48,732 nt of DNA, from assembly GCF_016793285.1 (NCBI RefSeq), contig NZ_JAEUMO010000063.1, positions 1 through 48,732 of the forward strand, given 5' to 3'. Source of the stretch: Phenylobacterium sp. Its GTDB lineage: Bacteria > Pseudomonadota > Alphaproteobacteria > Caulobacterales > Caulobacteraceae. Shown here piece by piece: positions 41,320-48,732 of the stretch; the first letter of the stretch is position 1; the number at the start of each line of letters is the position of its first letter. Both the position numbers and the translations under genes were made by a program. The notes below the pieces were generated by a model that was not told the origin of the DNA, did not search any database, and saw only the letters and a program-made list of their open reading frames with translations.

Positions 41320-42390
41320 ATGCTGCGTGCGTTGCTGTTCGGCTTGGCCGTTGCGATCCTGTCGCTGGGAACCGCCCAGGCGGCGCCCGAGCCGACGCCG
41401 CACGACTTCACGGTGAAGGACTTCAGGTTCCGCTCGGGCGAGACGCTGCCGGAGCTGAAGATCCGTTACTACACCCTGGGCACGCCGAAGACGGACGCCG
41501 CCGGCAAGGTGACCAACGCGGTCCTGCTGCTGCACGGCACGGGCGGAAGCGGCCGCCAGTTCCTGGCGCCCCAGTTCGCCGACGTGCTGTTCGCGCCAGG
41601 CGGCCTGCTCGATCCCGCGAAGTACTTCGTCGTCATGCCCGACGGCATCGGCCACGGGGCGTCGTCCAGGCCGTCCGACGGTCTGAGGATGAAGTTCCCG
41701 AAGTACGACTACGGCGACATGGTCGCGGCCCAGCATGCGCTGGTGGCCGAGGGGCTCGGGGTGGAGCGGCTGCGGCTGATCCTCGGAACCTCCATGGGCT
41801 GCATGCACGGCTTCATGTGGGCCGAGCAGTGGCCGCGGGCGTCGAAGGCGCTGATGCCGCTGGCCTGCCTGCCGGCCGGGATCGCGGGGCGGAACCGGCT
41901 GTGGCGCAAGCTGGCGGTCGACGCGATCACCACCGATCCGGCGTGGATGGGCGGCGACTACGCGGCCCAGCCCGTGCAGGGCATCCGCGGCGCGCAGTCG
42001 CTGCTGATCGTGGCGGGCGCGTCGCCGCTGCCGATGCAGGTCCAGTTGCCGACGGGGGCGGCCGTGGATGCCTGGGCCGAGGCGGAGGTTCCGAAGCGGG
42101 TGGCGCCGATCGACGCCAACGACCTGATCTACGCGCTGCAGGCCTCGCGGACCTACGATCCGTCGCCGGATCTCGAGAAGATCGCCGCGCCGATGACCTG
42201 GGTGAACTCGGCCGACGACTTCATCAACCCGCCGGAACTCGGCGTGGCCGAGGCGGCGGCGAAGCGGCTGAAGACGACGCGCTACGTCCTGATCCCGGCC
42301 AGCGAGAAGACCCGTGGGCACGGCAGCCACACCTGGGCGGCGCTCTGGCAGGACGAGCTGGCGGCCCTCCTGAAGCGATCCGGGCCTTAG
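41320..42390 (+). CDS. Exported alpha/beta hydrolase (homoserine acetyltransferase-like fold)
   Basis: A 356-residue protein with signal peptide (LLFGLAVAILSLGTAQA-AP). The nucleophile serine is in LILGTSMGCMHG; the acid D lies in VNSADDFINPP and the histidine in TRGHGSHTW, completing an alpha/beta-hydrolase triad. The overall layout resembles MetX-like hydrolases, but export to the periplasm argues for a hydrolase rather than an amino-acid transferase. GGGAAGG precedes ATG 41320. Confidence 0.83.
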   Translation: MLRALLFGLAVAILSLGTAQAAPEPTPHDFTVKDFRFRSGETLPELKIRYYTLGTPKTDAAGKVTNAVLLLHGTGGSGRQFLAPQFADVLFAPGGLLDPAKYFVVMPDGIGHGASSRPSDGLRMKFPKYDYGDMVAAQHALVAEGLGVERLRLILGTSMGCMHGFMWAEQWPRASKALMPLACLPAGIAGRNRLWRKLAVDAITTDPAWMGGDYAAQPVQGIRGAQSLLIVAGASPLPMQVQLPTGAAVDAWAEAEVPKRVAPIDANDLIYALQASRTYDPSPDLEKIAAPMTWVNSADDFINPPELGVAEAAAKRLKTTRYVLIPASEKTRGHGSHTWAALWQDELAALLKRSGP

Positions 42391-42440
42391 AGCATCGTGC
42401 CGAAAAGCGGCGGCCGGCTTTCGGCGCTAACGATGCGAAA
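42391..42440. repeat. Alphaproteobacterial GCATCGTGCCGAAAA-type palindrome
   Basis: GCATCGT (42392-42398) pairs with ACGATGC (42430-42436); an inner GCCGAAAAGC pairs with GCTTTCGGC. It starts at the stop of the hydrolase gene. This sequence type recurs in intergenic positions of many alphaproteobacteria and may serve as a terminator here. Confidence 0.7.
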
Positions 42441-42488
42441 TCAAGAATCCAGAGCGCGCTGCTTGAGTCCCGAATCGCGCAGCGCGCC

Positions 42489-43535
42489 CTAGGCGCCTTC
42501 GCTCTCGCTGGGGGGCGCGCCTTCGCCGGCCTCGAAGCTGCGCGGGGCGCGGCGGCGGCGGGCCTTGGGCTTCTCCTCGCCGTCGTCGGCCGCTGCCGTG
42601 GCCTTGGGCGCCGGCGCGGGGCGGGCGGCCTGGAGAAACGCCGGCGCGTGGCTGGCGCCGCCGTCGGCGTCGCGCAGCATCGGGCCTTCCGGGCGGCCCT
42701 CGCCCTGCGGCTCGACGACGGGCAGCGGGTCGCGCTCGGGCCGGTCGCGGTCGCGTTCGGCGCGGGCGGGCCGGTCGTCGTCGCGCGGGCGCTCGTCACG
42801 CCGGTCGCGGCCGCGGTTGCGGTCCCGGTCGCGCGGACGGTCGTCGTCGTTCCGCGGACGATCGTCCCTCGGGCGGTCGTCGCGTGCGCGGTCGTCGCTG
42901 GGGCGGTCGTCCCGGGGCCGCTCATCGCGGGCGCGGTCGTCGCGCGGCCGGTCGCGATCGCGGTCGCGCGGCTGCCAGTCGCCCCGGTCGCGGTCGCGGT
43001 TGCGGTCACGATCCCGGTCACGGTCCCGGGATTGCCACTCGCCGCGGTCGCGGTTGTCGCGGTTGTCGCGGCCGTCGCGGTCGCGGTTTCGATCCCTGTT
43101 CTGGTCGCCGCGGTCGCGGGTCTCGCCGTTGTCCTCGCGGACCTCGGGGGCTTCGGCGGCGGCCTCGTCGGCGGCGGCCGCGGCGGCCTGGCCGCTCTCG
43201 TCCTCGAAGTCGATGTCGTAGCCGGAGGCGAACTGGTCGCGGCCGATGATCTCGCTGGCCGGCCGGTTCGGCTGGATGGCGCGGATCAGGCGGAAATAGT
43301 GTTCGGCGTGCTGGAGGTAGTTCTCGGCGAGCACCCGGTCGCCGGACGACGTCGCGTCGCGGGCCAGTTGCTGGTACTTCTCGAAGACGTGCTGGGCGTT
43401 GCCCCGCACCTTCACGCCGTCGGGGCCGTTCGAATCGAAGGCCCGGTTGGCGTTCTGCTGGGGCTTGCCGCCGCCACCGCCGCCACCGCCCCGATTGCGC
43501 CCACGCTGGCGCTTCATACCCTTGAAATCTCTCAT
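42489..43535 (-). CDS. DUF4167 protein with long Arg/Asp low-complexity region
   Basis: A 348-residue protein. The conserved DUF4167 domain occupies residues 25-115 (VKVRGNAQHVFEKYQQLARD, AENYLQHAEHYFRLI). Then about 150 residues are nearly all D/R/P/N repeats (RDRDRD, RPRDDR), encoded by GGTCGCG-type tandem triplet repeats on the plus strand. The tail is acidic/basic. The family is often seen next to prmC and prfA, as here, and is suggested to associate with RNA or ribosomes, but no function is proven. ATGs at 43535 and 43517 are both possible starts. Confidence 0.9.
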   Translation of the reverse strand: MRDFKGMKRQRGRNRGGGGGGGGKPQQNANRAFDSNGPDGVKVRGNAQHVFEKYQQLARDATSSGDRVLAENYLQHAEHYFRLIRAIQPNRPASEIIGRDQFASGYDIDFEDESGQAAAAAADEAAAEAPEVREDNGETRDRGDQNRDRNRDRDGRDNRDNRDRGEWQSRDRDRDRDRNRDRDRGDWQPRDRDRDRPRDDRARDERPRDDRPSDDRARDDRPRDDRPRNDDDRPRDRDRNRGRDRRDERPRDDDRPARAERDRDRPERDPLPVVEPQGEGRPEGPMLRDADGGASHAPAFLQAARPAPAPKATAAADDGEEKPKARRRRAPRSFEAGEGAPPSESEGA

Positions 43536-43785
43536 AATCTTAAGAAACCGTTCGTTCCTTGAGCGCCCCTGCGGCGTCTTGGCCTTCAGCTTGGTCCGAC
43601 CTCGGCCTGGTCAGCGATGTCGAAGGCGTGTGTGTTCCCCGTCTTCCGCCCGGAAGCTCGTCAGCGAGAGGCCTTTCTTGGAGGAGAAGCGTCGCGCCTG
43701 TCGGGTCGGGCGGGCGTCCTGCTTAGGGACGCATCTACCTGCAACACCGACGAATTTGGGTGGAGACGTGATCTGATGTAGCGAG

Positions 43786-44655
43786 TCAGCCCGCCGTTTC
43801 CAAGGTCTTTTTCTCACCTGCGACCACCCGGTCGCGGTCGGCCAGGTCCTTGATCGTCGTCACGAAGACGGCGCCCGCCTCGCGGAACAGGGCCTCGACC
43901 GCGTCCTTCTGGTCGTAGCCGATCTCGACGGCGAAGCGGCCGCCGGGCTTCAGCACGCGCAGGATCTCGGGCGCCAGGACCCGGTAGCCGTCGAGGCCGT
44001 CGGCGCCGCCGTCGAGCGCCAGGCGGGGCTCGTGGTCGCGCACCTCCGGCTCCAGGGTCTCGATGACCTCGGTGGCGATGTAGGGCGGATTGGCGACGAC
44101 GAGGTCGAACTCGCCGCCCTCCAGGCCCGCCGTCCAGTCGCCGCGCAGCAGGGCCAGCCGGCCGGTCAGGCCCAGGGAGGCGGCGTTGTCGCGCGCCACG
44201 GCCAGGGCCTCCTCGGAGATGTCGACGCCCAGGCCCCTGGCCGCCGGCCGCTCGGCCAGGATCGCCAGCAGGATCGCGCCGGAGCCGACGCCCAGGTCGA
44301 GGATCCGCCACGGCGCGTCCTCGGGGAAGTCGCGGAGCGAATACTCGACGACGGTCTCCGTGTCGGGCCGCGGGGTCAGCACATCGGGCGTGACCTGCAG
44401 CATGATCTTCCAGAAGCCCTTGCGGCCCAGGATGTGGCTGACCGGCTCGCGCGCGACGCGGCGGGTCAGGAAGTCGTCGAGCTTCGCCTCCTGCGCGGGC
44501 GTGAGCTCGCGATAGGGGTCGGTGACGATGTCGGCGCGGGTGGCGTCGGCCGCCGCCTCGACCAGGAGGCGCGCGTCGATCACGGGACCCGTCAGGCCGG
44601 CGGCCTCCAGGCGGGCCTTCGCCTGCGTCCAGGCCTTCACGAGCGTCAGTGTCAT
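43786..44655 (-). CDS. prmC: Peptide chain release factor N5-glutamine methyltransferase
   Basis: A 289-residue SAM-dependent methyltransferase. NPPY (189-192) is the catalytic glutamine-binding motif; ILDLGVGSGAI (118-128) binds SAM. It methylates the GGQ glutamine of release factors, including PrfA encoded nearby. The start ATG overlaps the MOSC gene's stop (ATGA at 44652-44655), so translation is probably coupled. The 250 bases between this gene and the DUF4167 gene hold no supported gene. Confidence 0.95.
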   Translation of the reverse strand: MTLTLVKAWTQAKARLEAAGLTGPVIDARLLVEAAADATRADIVTDPYRELTPAQEAKLDDFLTRRVAREPVSHILGRKGFWKIMLQVTPDVLTPRPDTETVVEYSLRDFPEDAPWRILDLGVGSGAILLAILAERPAARGLGVDISEEALAVARDNAASLGLTGRLALLRGDWTAGLEGGEFDLVVANPPYIATEVIETLEPEVRDHEPRLALDGGADGLDGYRVLAPEILRVLKPGGRFAVEIGYDQKDAVEALFREAGAVFVTTIKDLADRDRVVAGEKKTLETAG

Positions 44656-45431
44656 GCCGTCACCGTCCGAGGCGCGGTGATCGCATCGCCCAGGCCGACG
44701 CGACCTGGCGTCGTCATCCGGATGTAGATCCCGCAGTCCATGTGTCCGTAGTGGTCGAAGAGAGCCTTCGGGACCTCGAGGTCCCGGATGGCGGTGGTCG
44801 GATCCACCTCGGTCGCCGCGCAGCGGCGGATGCGGGAGAAGACCGAGGCCTTCGCCCAGCCCGCCATCAGCTCGCGTTCCAGCCAGTCGTTCTCGGCCCA
44901 GGGCTCCCAGCCCTCGACGTAGAGGTTGCCGCGGAAGCGCAGGGGATCGAGCTCGGCGCCCATCTTCTGCGAGAGGTCGCGCACGCTGGCGAGGTTGATC
45001 ACCGAGACCTGGCCCAGCGGGTGGTCGGTGAAGCGGAATCCGCCCCGGGCGTCCACCACCTTCAGCGGCCCGCGCAGGTCGTCCGGATCGAGGAAGGCGG
45101 TCAGCCAGGCGGCGAAGCCCTCGCGGCCCTCGGGCTCGCTGAGCCGGCCGGCGAAGGCCGGCGCGCCTTCGGCTTCGGCGACGAACAGGCCCGAGGCCTC
45201 GTCGTAGCGGGTCCTGGCGGCGGCGACCTTCGGGATCTGCGCCAGCACCGTGAACATCTTCTTCGGCGTCCACTTCGGCTCCGCCGGATCGAACCCCGAC
45301 GGCCCGTTCTCCACCGCCCAGAGCCGGTCTCCGGGGAACCCCTCGCCGGGCGCGAGATCGACATGGCTCAGCGGCTCGGGGGTGAACCCCTTCACCGGAT
45401 GCCGGAAGATCGCTGCGACGTGGCCGCTCAT
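44652..45431 (-). CDS. MOSC domain protein (MOCS3-N/YiiM type)
   Basis: A 259-residue protein. An N-terminal beta-barrel (HPVKGFTPEPLSHVDLAPGEGFPGD) is followed by the MOSC domain (RFRGNLYVEGWEPWAENDW, RIRRCAATEVDP) in which the cysteine of RRCAAT is the conserved residue thought to bind a sulfur or Mo-pterin ligand. Such proteins deliver sulfur or carry out molybdenum-cofactor-dependent reactions (mARC/YcbX relatives). ATG 45431 is preferred to an ATG 6 codons earlier. Confidence 0.9.
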   Translation of the reverse strand: MSGHVAAIFRHPVKGFTPEPLSHVDLAPGEGFPGDRLWAVENGPSGFDPAEPKWTPKKMFTVLAQIPKVAAARTRYDEASGLFVAEAEGAPAFAGRLSEPEGREGFAAWLTAFLDPDDLRGPLKVVDARGGFRFTDHPLGQVSVINLASVRDLSQKMGAELDPLRFRGNLYVEGWEPWAENDWLERELMAGWAKASVFSRIRRCAATEVDPTTAIRDLEVPKALFDHYGHMDCGIYIRMTTPGRVGLGDAITAPRTVTA

Positions 45432-45523
45432 GGTCCGGTTCTGGCGCAACCGCGGCGCGGGCTCAACCCGGAACGCCGCGGCGTCCGCCGAGTTTGATCA
45501 TCCGGCGAAGAGGGAGGGTTCAG

Positions 45524-46618
45524 GTGGCCGACGTCGCCAGCAGTCCGATCGGCGGGGACCCCGACGAGCCCGGCATGAGCCGGCGCACCGTGGCCGACCC
45601 GGCGACCTTCGAGGCGCAGGAGCCGGACCGCGGCCGCACGGCCGCCTCGCCCTGGCGGATCCCGCCCCGCGGCTGGGTCGACATCCTCTGGCGCACCTTG
45701 AGGGAGACCGGCGAGGACCGGCTGACCGTGGTGGCCGGAAGCGTCACCTACTACACGCTGCTGGCGATCTTCCCGGGCGTCGGCGTCTTCGTCTCGCTCT
45801 ACGGCCTGTTCGCCGACGTCGCCGAGGTGGAGAAGCAGCTCCTCCAGCTCTCGGCGGTCTTCCCGCCCGACGTGACCCGGCTGACCGGCGAGCAGATGAT
45901 CCGCCTCGCCGGCGCCGACAGCGAAGGCCTGTCGTTCGCCTTCGTGGCCAGCCTGCTGCTGTCGGTGTGGAGCGCGAGCGCCGGGATGCGGGCGCTCTTC
46001 GACGGCCTCAACATCGCCTACGACGAGACCGAGCGGCGCAGCTACGCGGTGCGCGCGGCGCTGACCTACGGGTTCACCCTGGCGCTGGTCGTCTTCCTGG
46101 CCGTCGTCAGCGCGCTGCTGGTCGCCGCGCCCATCGCGCTCGCGCGGGCCGGCCTGGCCGACACCTGGCTGGCGGCCGTCCGCTGGCCGCTGGTGTTCCT
46201 CGTCGCGACGCTGGCCTTCAGCGTGGCCTACCGCTACGGGCCCAGCCGGCAGCGCGCACGCTGGCGCTGGCTGACGCCCGGTTCGGCCTTCGCCTCGGCT
46301 TTGTGGATCGGCGGCTCGGCGGGTTTCTCGTGGTATCTCAACAACGTCGCCGGGCTCGACCGCGTCTACGGCTCGCTGGGCGCGGTGATCGGCTTCATGC
46401 TGTGGATCTGGTTCTCGGTGATGATCGTGCTGATCGGCGCCGAACTGAACGCCGAGATCGAGCACCAGACGGCGCTCGACTCCACCACCGGCCCGCCCGA
46501 GCCGATGGGCGAACGCGGGGCGGCGATGGCCGACACGGTGGGCCTGCGCTTCGACGGCCTGGGCAGGCTGCTGGGCGGCGGCTGGGACAGGGTCCGCAAG
46601 GCGTTGAAGCGCCGCTGA
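45524..46618 (+). CDS. YihY/BrkB family membrane protein
   Basis: A 364-residue inner-membrane protein from GTG 45524, with GGGAGGG just upstream. After a 50-residue hydrophilic start, six hydrophobic segments are visible (for example VVAGSVTYYTLLAIFPGVGVFVSLYG, LALVVFLAVVSALLVAAPIAL, GFMLWIWFSVMIVLIGAELNAE). YLNNVAGLDRVYGSLGAVIGF is a family hallmark. The family was called BrkB or ribonuclease BN historically; that enzyme assignment is no longer held, and the transport or envelope role is unclear. Confidence 0.93.
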   Translation: MADVASSPIGGDPDEPGMSRRTVADPATFEAQEPDRGRTAASPWRIPPRGWVDILWRTLRETGEDRLTVVAGSVTYYTLLAIFPGVGVFVSLYGLFADVAEVEKQLLQLSAVFPPDVTRLTGEQMIRLAGADSEGLSFAFVASLLLSVWSASAGMRALFDGLNIAYDETERRSYAVRAALTYGFTLALVVFLAVVSALLVAAPIALARAGLADTWLAAVRWPLVFLVATLAFSVAYRYGPSRQRARWRWLTPGSAFASALWIGGSAGFSWYLNNVAGLDRVYGSLGAVIGFMLWIWFSVMIVLIGAELNAEIEHQTALDSTTGPPEPMGERGAAMADTVGLRFDGLGRLLGGGWDRVRKALKRR

Positions 46619-46660
46619 GGCCCCGCCGCGGCGCGAGGAGGTCCCCGCCGGCGCGGAGGA

Positions 46661-47737
46661 TCACCCGAACTCGTCTTCCAGGGCCGCGAGGCGGGCGGCC
46701 TGGTCCTCTGCGATCAGGGGGTCGATGACGTCGTCGAGGGCTTCGCCTTCGATGACCTTGGGCAGGTTGTAGAGGGTCAGGTTGATGCGGTGGTCGGTCA
46801 CCCGGCCCTGCGGGAAGTTGTAGGTGCGGATGCGTTCCGAGCGGTCGCCCGAGCCCACCTGGCTCTTGCGCGCCTCGGACCGCGCCGAGTCCAGCGCCTC
46901 GCGCTGCATGTCGTACAGCTTCACCTTCAGCGACTTCATCGCCCGGGCGCGGTTCTGGTGCTGCGACTTCTCCGAGCTCGTCACCACGATGCCGGTGGGC
47001 AGGTGGGTGATGCGCACGGCGGAGTCGGTCTTGTTCACGTGCTGGCCGCCGGCGCCCGACGAGCGGTAGGTGTCGATGCGCAGGTCCTGGTCGCGGATCT
47101 CGATCTCCACGTCCTCGACCTCGGGCAGCACCGCCACCGTCGCGGCCGAGGTGTGGATGCGGCCCTGCGCCTCGGTGGCCGGCACGCGCTGCACCCGGTG
47201 GACGCCGCTCTCGAACTTCAGCCGGCCGAACACGCCGTCGCCGGTGACCGAGGCGACGATTTCCTTGAAGCCGCCGGCGTCGCCCTCGGAGATGGAGTCG
47301 ATCTCGACCCGCCAGCCGCGGCCCTGGGCATAGCGCTGGTACATGCGGAAGAGGTCGCCGGCGAACAGCGCCGCCTCGTCGCCGCCGGTGCCGGCGCGGA
47401 CTTCCAGCATCGCCGAGGCGTTCTCGTCCTTGTCCTTGGGGGCGAGCAGCAGGGCGACCTCGCGCTCCAGCTCGGGCAGGCGCTCCTTGAGCGCGTCCAG
47501 CTCGCCGCGGGCCAGTTCGGCCATCTCGGCGTCGCCGCTGTCGGCCATCTCGCGCAACTCGGGCTCTTCGGCGCGCGCCTTCTCCAGCGTGGTGACCGCA
47601 TCGGCCACCGGCTTCAGCTCGGCGTGCTCCTTCGACAGCCGCACGATCTCGGCCCCGTCGGTGGCCGCGCCCATGCGCGCCTCGATCTCGCGGAAGCGGT
47701 CGAGGACCTGATCGAGCCTGGCCTGGGGAAGTCTCAT
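46661..47737 (-). CDS. prfA: Peptide chain release factor 1
   Basis: A 358-residue RF1. GGQ at 230-232 ([12 protein letters not shown]) is the peptidyl-tRNA hydrolysis motif methylated by PrmC; P186-A-T188 is the PxT motif that reads UAA/UAG stops. The full-length class I domain set is present. Unlike the usual prfA-prmC operon, the partner gene here is separated by the MOSC gene and a plus-strand BrkB gene. Confidence 0.97.
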   Translation of the reverse strand: MRLPQARLDQVLDRFREIEARMGAATDGAEIVRLSKEHAELKPVADAVTTLEKARAEEPELREMADSGDAEMAELARGELDALKERLPELEREVALLLAPKDKDENASAMLEVRAGTGGDEAALFAGDLFRMYQRYAQGRGWRVEIDSISEGDAGGFKEIVASVTGDGVFGRLKFESGVHRVQRVPATEAQGRIHTSAATVAVLPEVEDVEIEIRDQDLRIDTYRSSGAGGQHVNKTDSAVRITHLPTGIVVTSSEKSQHQNRARAMKSLKVKLYDMQREALDSARSEARKSQVGSGDRSERIRTYNFPQGRVTDHRINLTLYNLPKVIEGEALDDVIDPLIAEDQAARLAALEDEFG

Positions 47738-47810
47738 GAGGGCGGTGTCTGTAGCGGAGAGCGTCGCGGGCGACAATTCCGCGCTATGATCGTGCGGGGA
47801 GGCGCGAGCC

Positions 47811-48395
47811 ATGGCGATGTTCCACGAGGGCAATCGGGCGCTGCAGGACGCCTTCGGCAGCCGCGCGCTGGCCGACCGGCTGGAGGAGCGGCTGGCGCAC
47901 GACCGCTTCACCGAGGGCGACGCGGCGTTCATCGGCGCGCAGAGCTTCTTCTTCCTGGCGACGGCGGACGCCGAAGGCCGCCCCGACTGTTCGTTCAAGG
48001 GCGGGCCGCCGGGGTTCGCGCACGTGGCCGCGCCGGACCTGCTGGTGTTCCCCGACTACGACGGCAACGGCATGTTCAAGAGCCTGGGGAACATCCGCGC
48101 CAACCCGTACGTGGGCCTGCTGTTCATCGCCATGGGCGAGCGGGCCGGGCGCCTGCGGGTGAACGGCCGCGCCGAGGTCGTCGCCGACGACCCGCTGATG
48201 GCGGAGATCCCGGGCGCGCAGCTCCTGGTGAAGGTCACGCCGACCGACATCTTCCCGAACTGCCCGCGCTACATCCCGCGGATGAGCATCGAGGCGCACT
48301 CGGAATACGCGCCCGTGGCCGGCGCGCCGGCGGTCGAGCCCAAGTGGAAGACCTTCCCCGACTTCGCCGACGTCGTGCCGCCGCGGCGGGCCTGA
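47811..48395 (+). CDS. PPOX-class pyridoxamine 5'-phosphate oxidase-like flavoprotein
   Basis: A 194-residue split-barrel FMN-binding protein: [26 protein letters not shown] and [22 protein letters not shown] contact FMN, and the C-terminal NCPRYIPRM is typical of this PPOX subgroup of general stress or redox proteins. True PNPO activity is not expected. TATGAT (47785-47790) could be its -10 element in the gap shared with the divergent prfA. GGGGAGG precedes ATG 47811. Confidence 0.85.
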   Translation: MAMFHEGNRALQDAFGSRALADRLEERLAHDRFTEGDAAFIGAQSFFFLATADAEGRPDCSFKGGPPGFAHVAAPDLLVFPDYDGNGMFKSLGNIRANPYVGLLFIAMGERAGRLRVNGRAEVVADDPLMAEIPGAQLLVKVTPTDIFPNCPRYIPRMSIEAHSEYAPVAGAPAVEPKWKTFPDFADVVPPRRA

Positions 48396-48413
48396 GCCAT
48401 CCTTCCCTAAGCT

Positions 48414-48444
48414 CGTCATCCCGCGGACAAGCCGCGGGATGACG
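48414..48444. repeat. Intergenic palindrome of the CGTCATCCCGCGG type
   Basis: Perfect 13-base arms CGTCATCCCGCGG (48414-48426) and CCGCGGGATGACG (48432-48444) with a 5-base loop, between two plus-strand genes. It is a widespread alphaproteobacterial intergenic repeat and may terminate the PPOX transcript. Confidence 0.8.
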
Positions 48445-48511
48445 TTCAGAGGCGGAACGCTCGCGCTCCGAAGGTGTTTTCCGCCCGGGTGACACCACGG
48501 AGAACGACGAC

Positions 48512-48732
48512 ATGGCGACCGAACGCGTGACCGAACGCAGCGACGGCCTGACCACCGAACGGGTGATCGAGCGCGACGCCGGCGGGACCACCTACGTCGA
48601 GAAGGGCGGCTCCGGCTTCGGCGGCGTCATGGTCGGCATCGCGGTCCTGGCGATGGTCGCGATCGTGGCCTTCTTCCTGCTGCAGTCGAACCGCAACGAC
48701 GCGATCCGCACCGAGGCGGTGTCGAGCGCCGC
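48512..48732 (+). CDS. One-helix membrane protein, truncated by window end
   Basis: The first 73 codons of a gene running past the right edge. The sequence starts MATERVTERSDGLTTERVIE, then YVEKGGSGFGG and one transmembrane helix (VMVGIAVLAMVAIVAFFLL) and a hydrophilic continuation. A GGAG ribosome site precedes ATG 48512. The repeated TERV/TTERV motif at the cytoplasmic start is unusual. No family is recognised. Confidence 0.75.
   Translation, partial: MATERVTERSDGLTTERVIERDAGGTTYVEKGGSGFGGVMVGIAVLAMVAIVAFFLLQSNRNDAIRTEAVSSA

Noticed and set aside
42700-43100. Regular short repeats that look like a CRISPR array or satellite
   Set aside because: The period is triplet-based (GGTCGCG and variants) and encodes the Arg/Asp tract of the DUF4167 protein. 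There are no uniform spacers.
1-48732. tRNA, rRNA, insertion sequences, integrases or prophage genes
   Set aside because: None recognised by eye on either strand. No transposase or integrase motif and no cloverleaf with a CCA end was found.

Overview
The window is GC-rich, densely packed DNA with long open frames, frequent GTG/TTG starts and short intergenic gaps. The gene set (UrcA-family exported protein, DUF4167 Arg/Asp-rich protein, RcnB-family protein, GFA protein, CHRD protein, TonB-dependent receptors, and intergenic palindromes of the kind widespread in alphaproteobacteria) fits a free-living aerobic alphaproteobacterium. Caulobacterales, close to Phenylobacterium/Caulobacter, is the best guess. 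This is an inference from gene content; no rRNA or tRNA gene is present to test it.

Layout. 1-8.1 kb: 3' end of a molybdopterin hydroxylase subunit, a single-domain response regulator (-), small exported proteins, a pirin (-), a beta/gamma-crystallin-like protein, a periplasmic cyclophilin behind a strong hairpin, a dicarboxylate symporter, a thioesterase-like protein and a PLP aminotransferase. 8.0-12.6 kb (-): a fused HyuA-HyuB hydantoinase/oxoprolinase carrying an in-frame palindromic repeat, a hypothetical exported protein and a DUF1294 membrane protein with no ordinary start codon. 12.7-16.1 kb: a pirin/two-hydrolase operon diverging from a LysR regulator.

16.7-25.8 kb is the most distinctive region: a regulator built of two similar winged-helix modules, a palindromic promoter site, a lipoprotein-type arylsulfatase, a TonB-dependent receptor, a PQQ dehydrogenase with a cytochrome c domain inserted in its propeller, and a cyanide-insensitive-type alternative oxidase. 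All are on the + strand and end in a terminator-like hairpin. The gene order suggests uptake of a sulfate ester, its desulfation, oxidation of the released alcohol in the periplasm, and disposal of the electrons through the quinol pool to the alternative oxidase. The substrate is unknown.

26-34.4 kb: TerB/DnaJ protein, small membrane protein, an ABM monooxygenase and acyl-CoA dehydrogenase pair, an exported protein, CHRD protein, cytochrome P450, GFA protein, an Old Yellow Enzyme-type reductase, two tiny membrane proteins and an SMP-30 lactonase. This looks like a lipid, terpenoid or xenobiotic catabolic neighbourhood, and two of its promoters share an operator-like motif. 34.4-37.6 kb: DUF29 protein, then folA, a MazG-like pyrophosphohydrolase and thyA (nucleotide/folate metabolism), a small exported protein and a DUF924 protein. 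37.7-42.4 kb: RcnB-family protein, zur, and a ZnuD-like zinc receptor with a Zur-box-like palindrome in the divergent promoter, then an alpha/beta hydrolase. 42.4-48.7 kb: DUF4167 protein, prmC, MOSC protein, BrkB/YihY membrane protein, prfA, a PPOX-family flavoprotein, and the start of a one-helix membrane protein cut by the window end.
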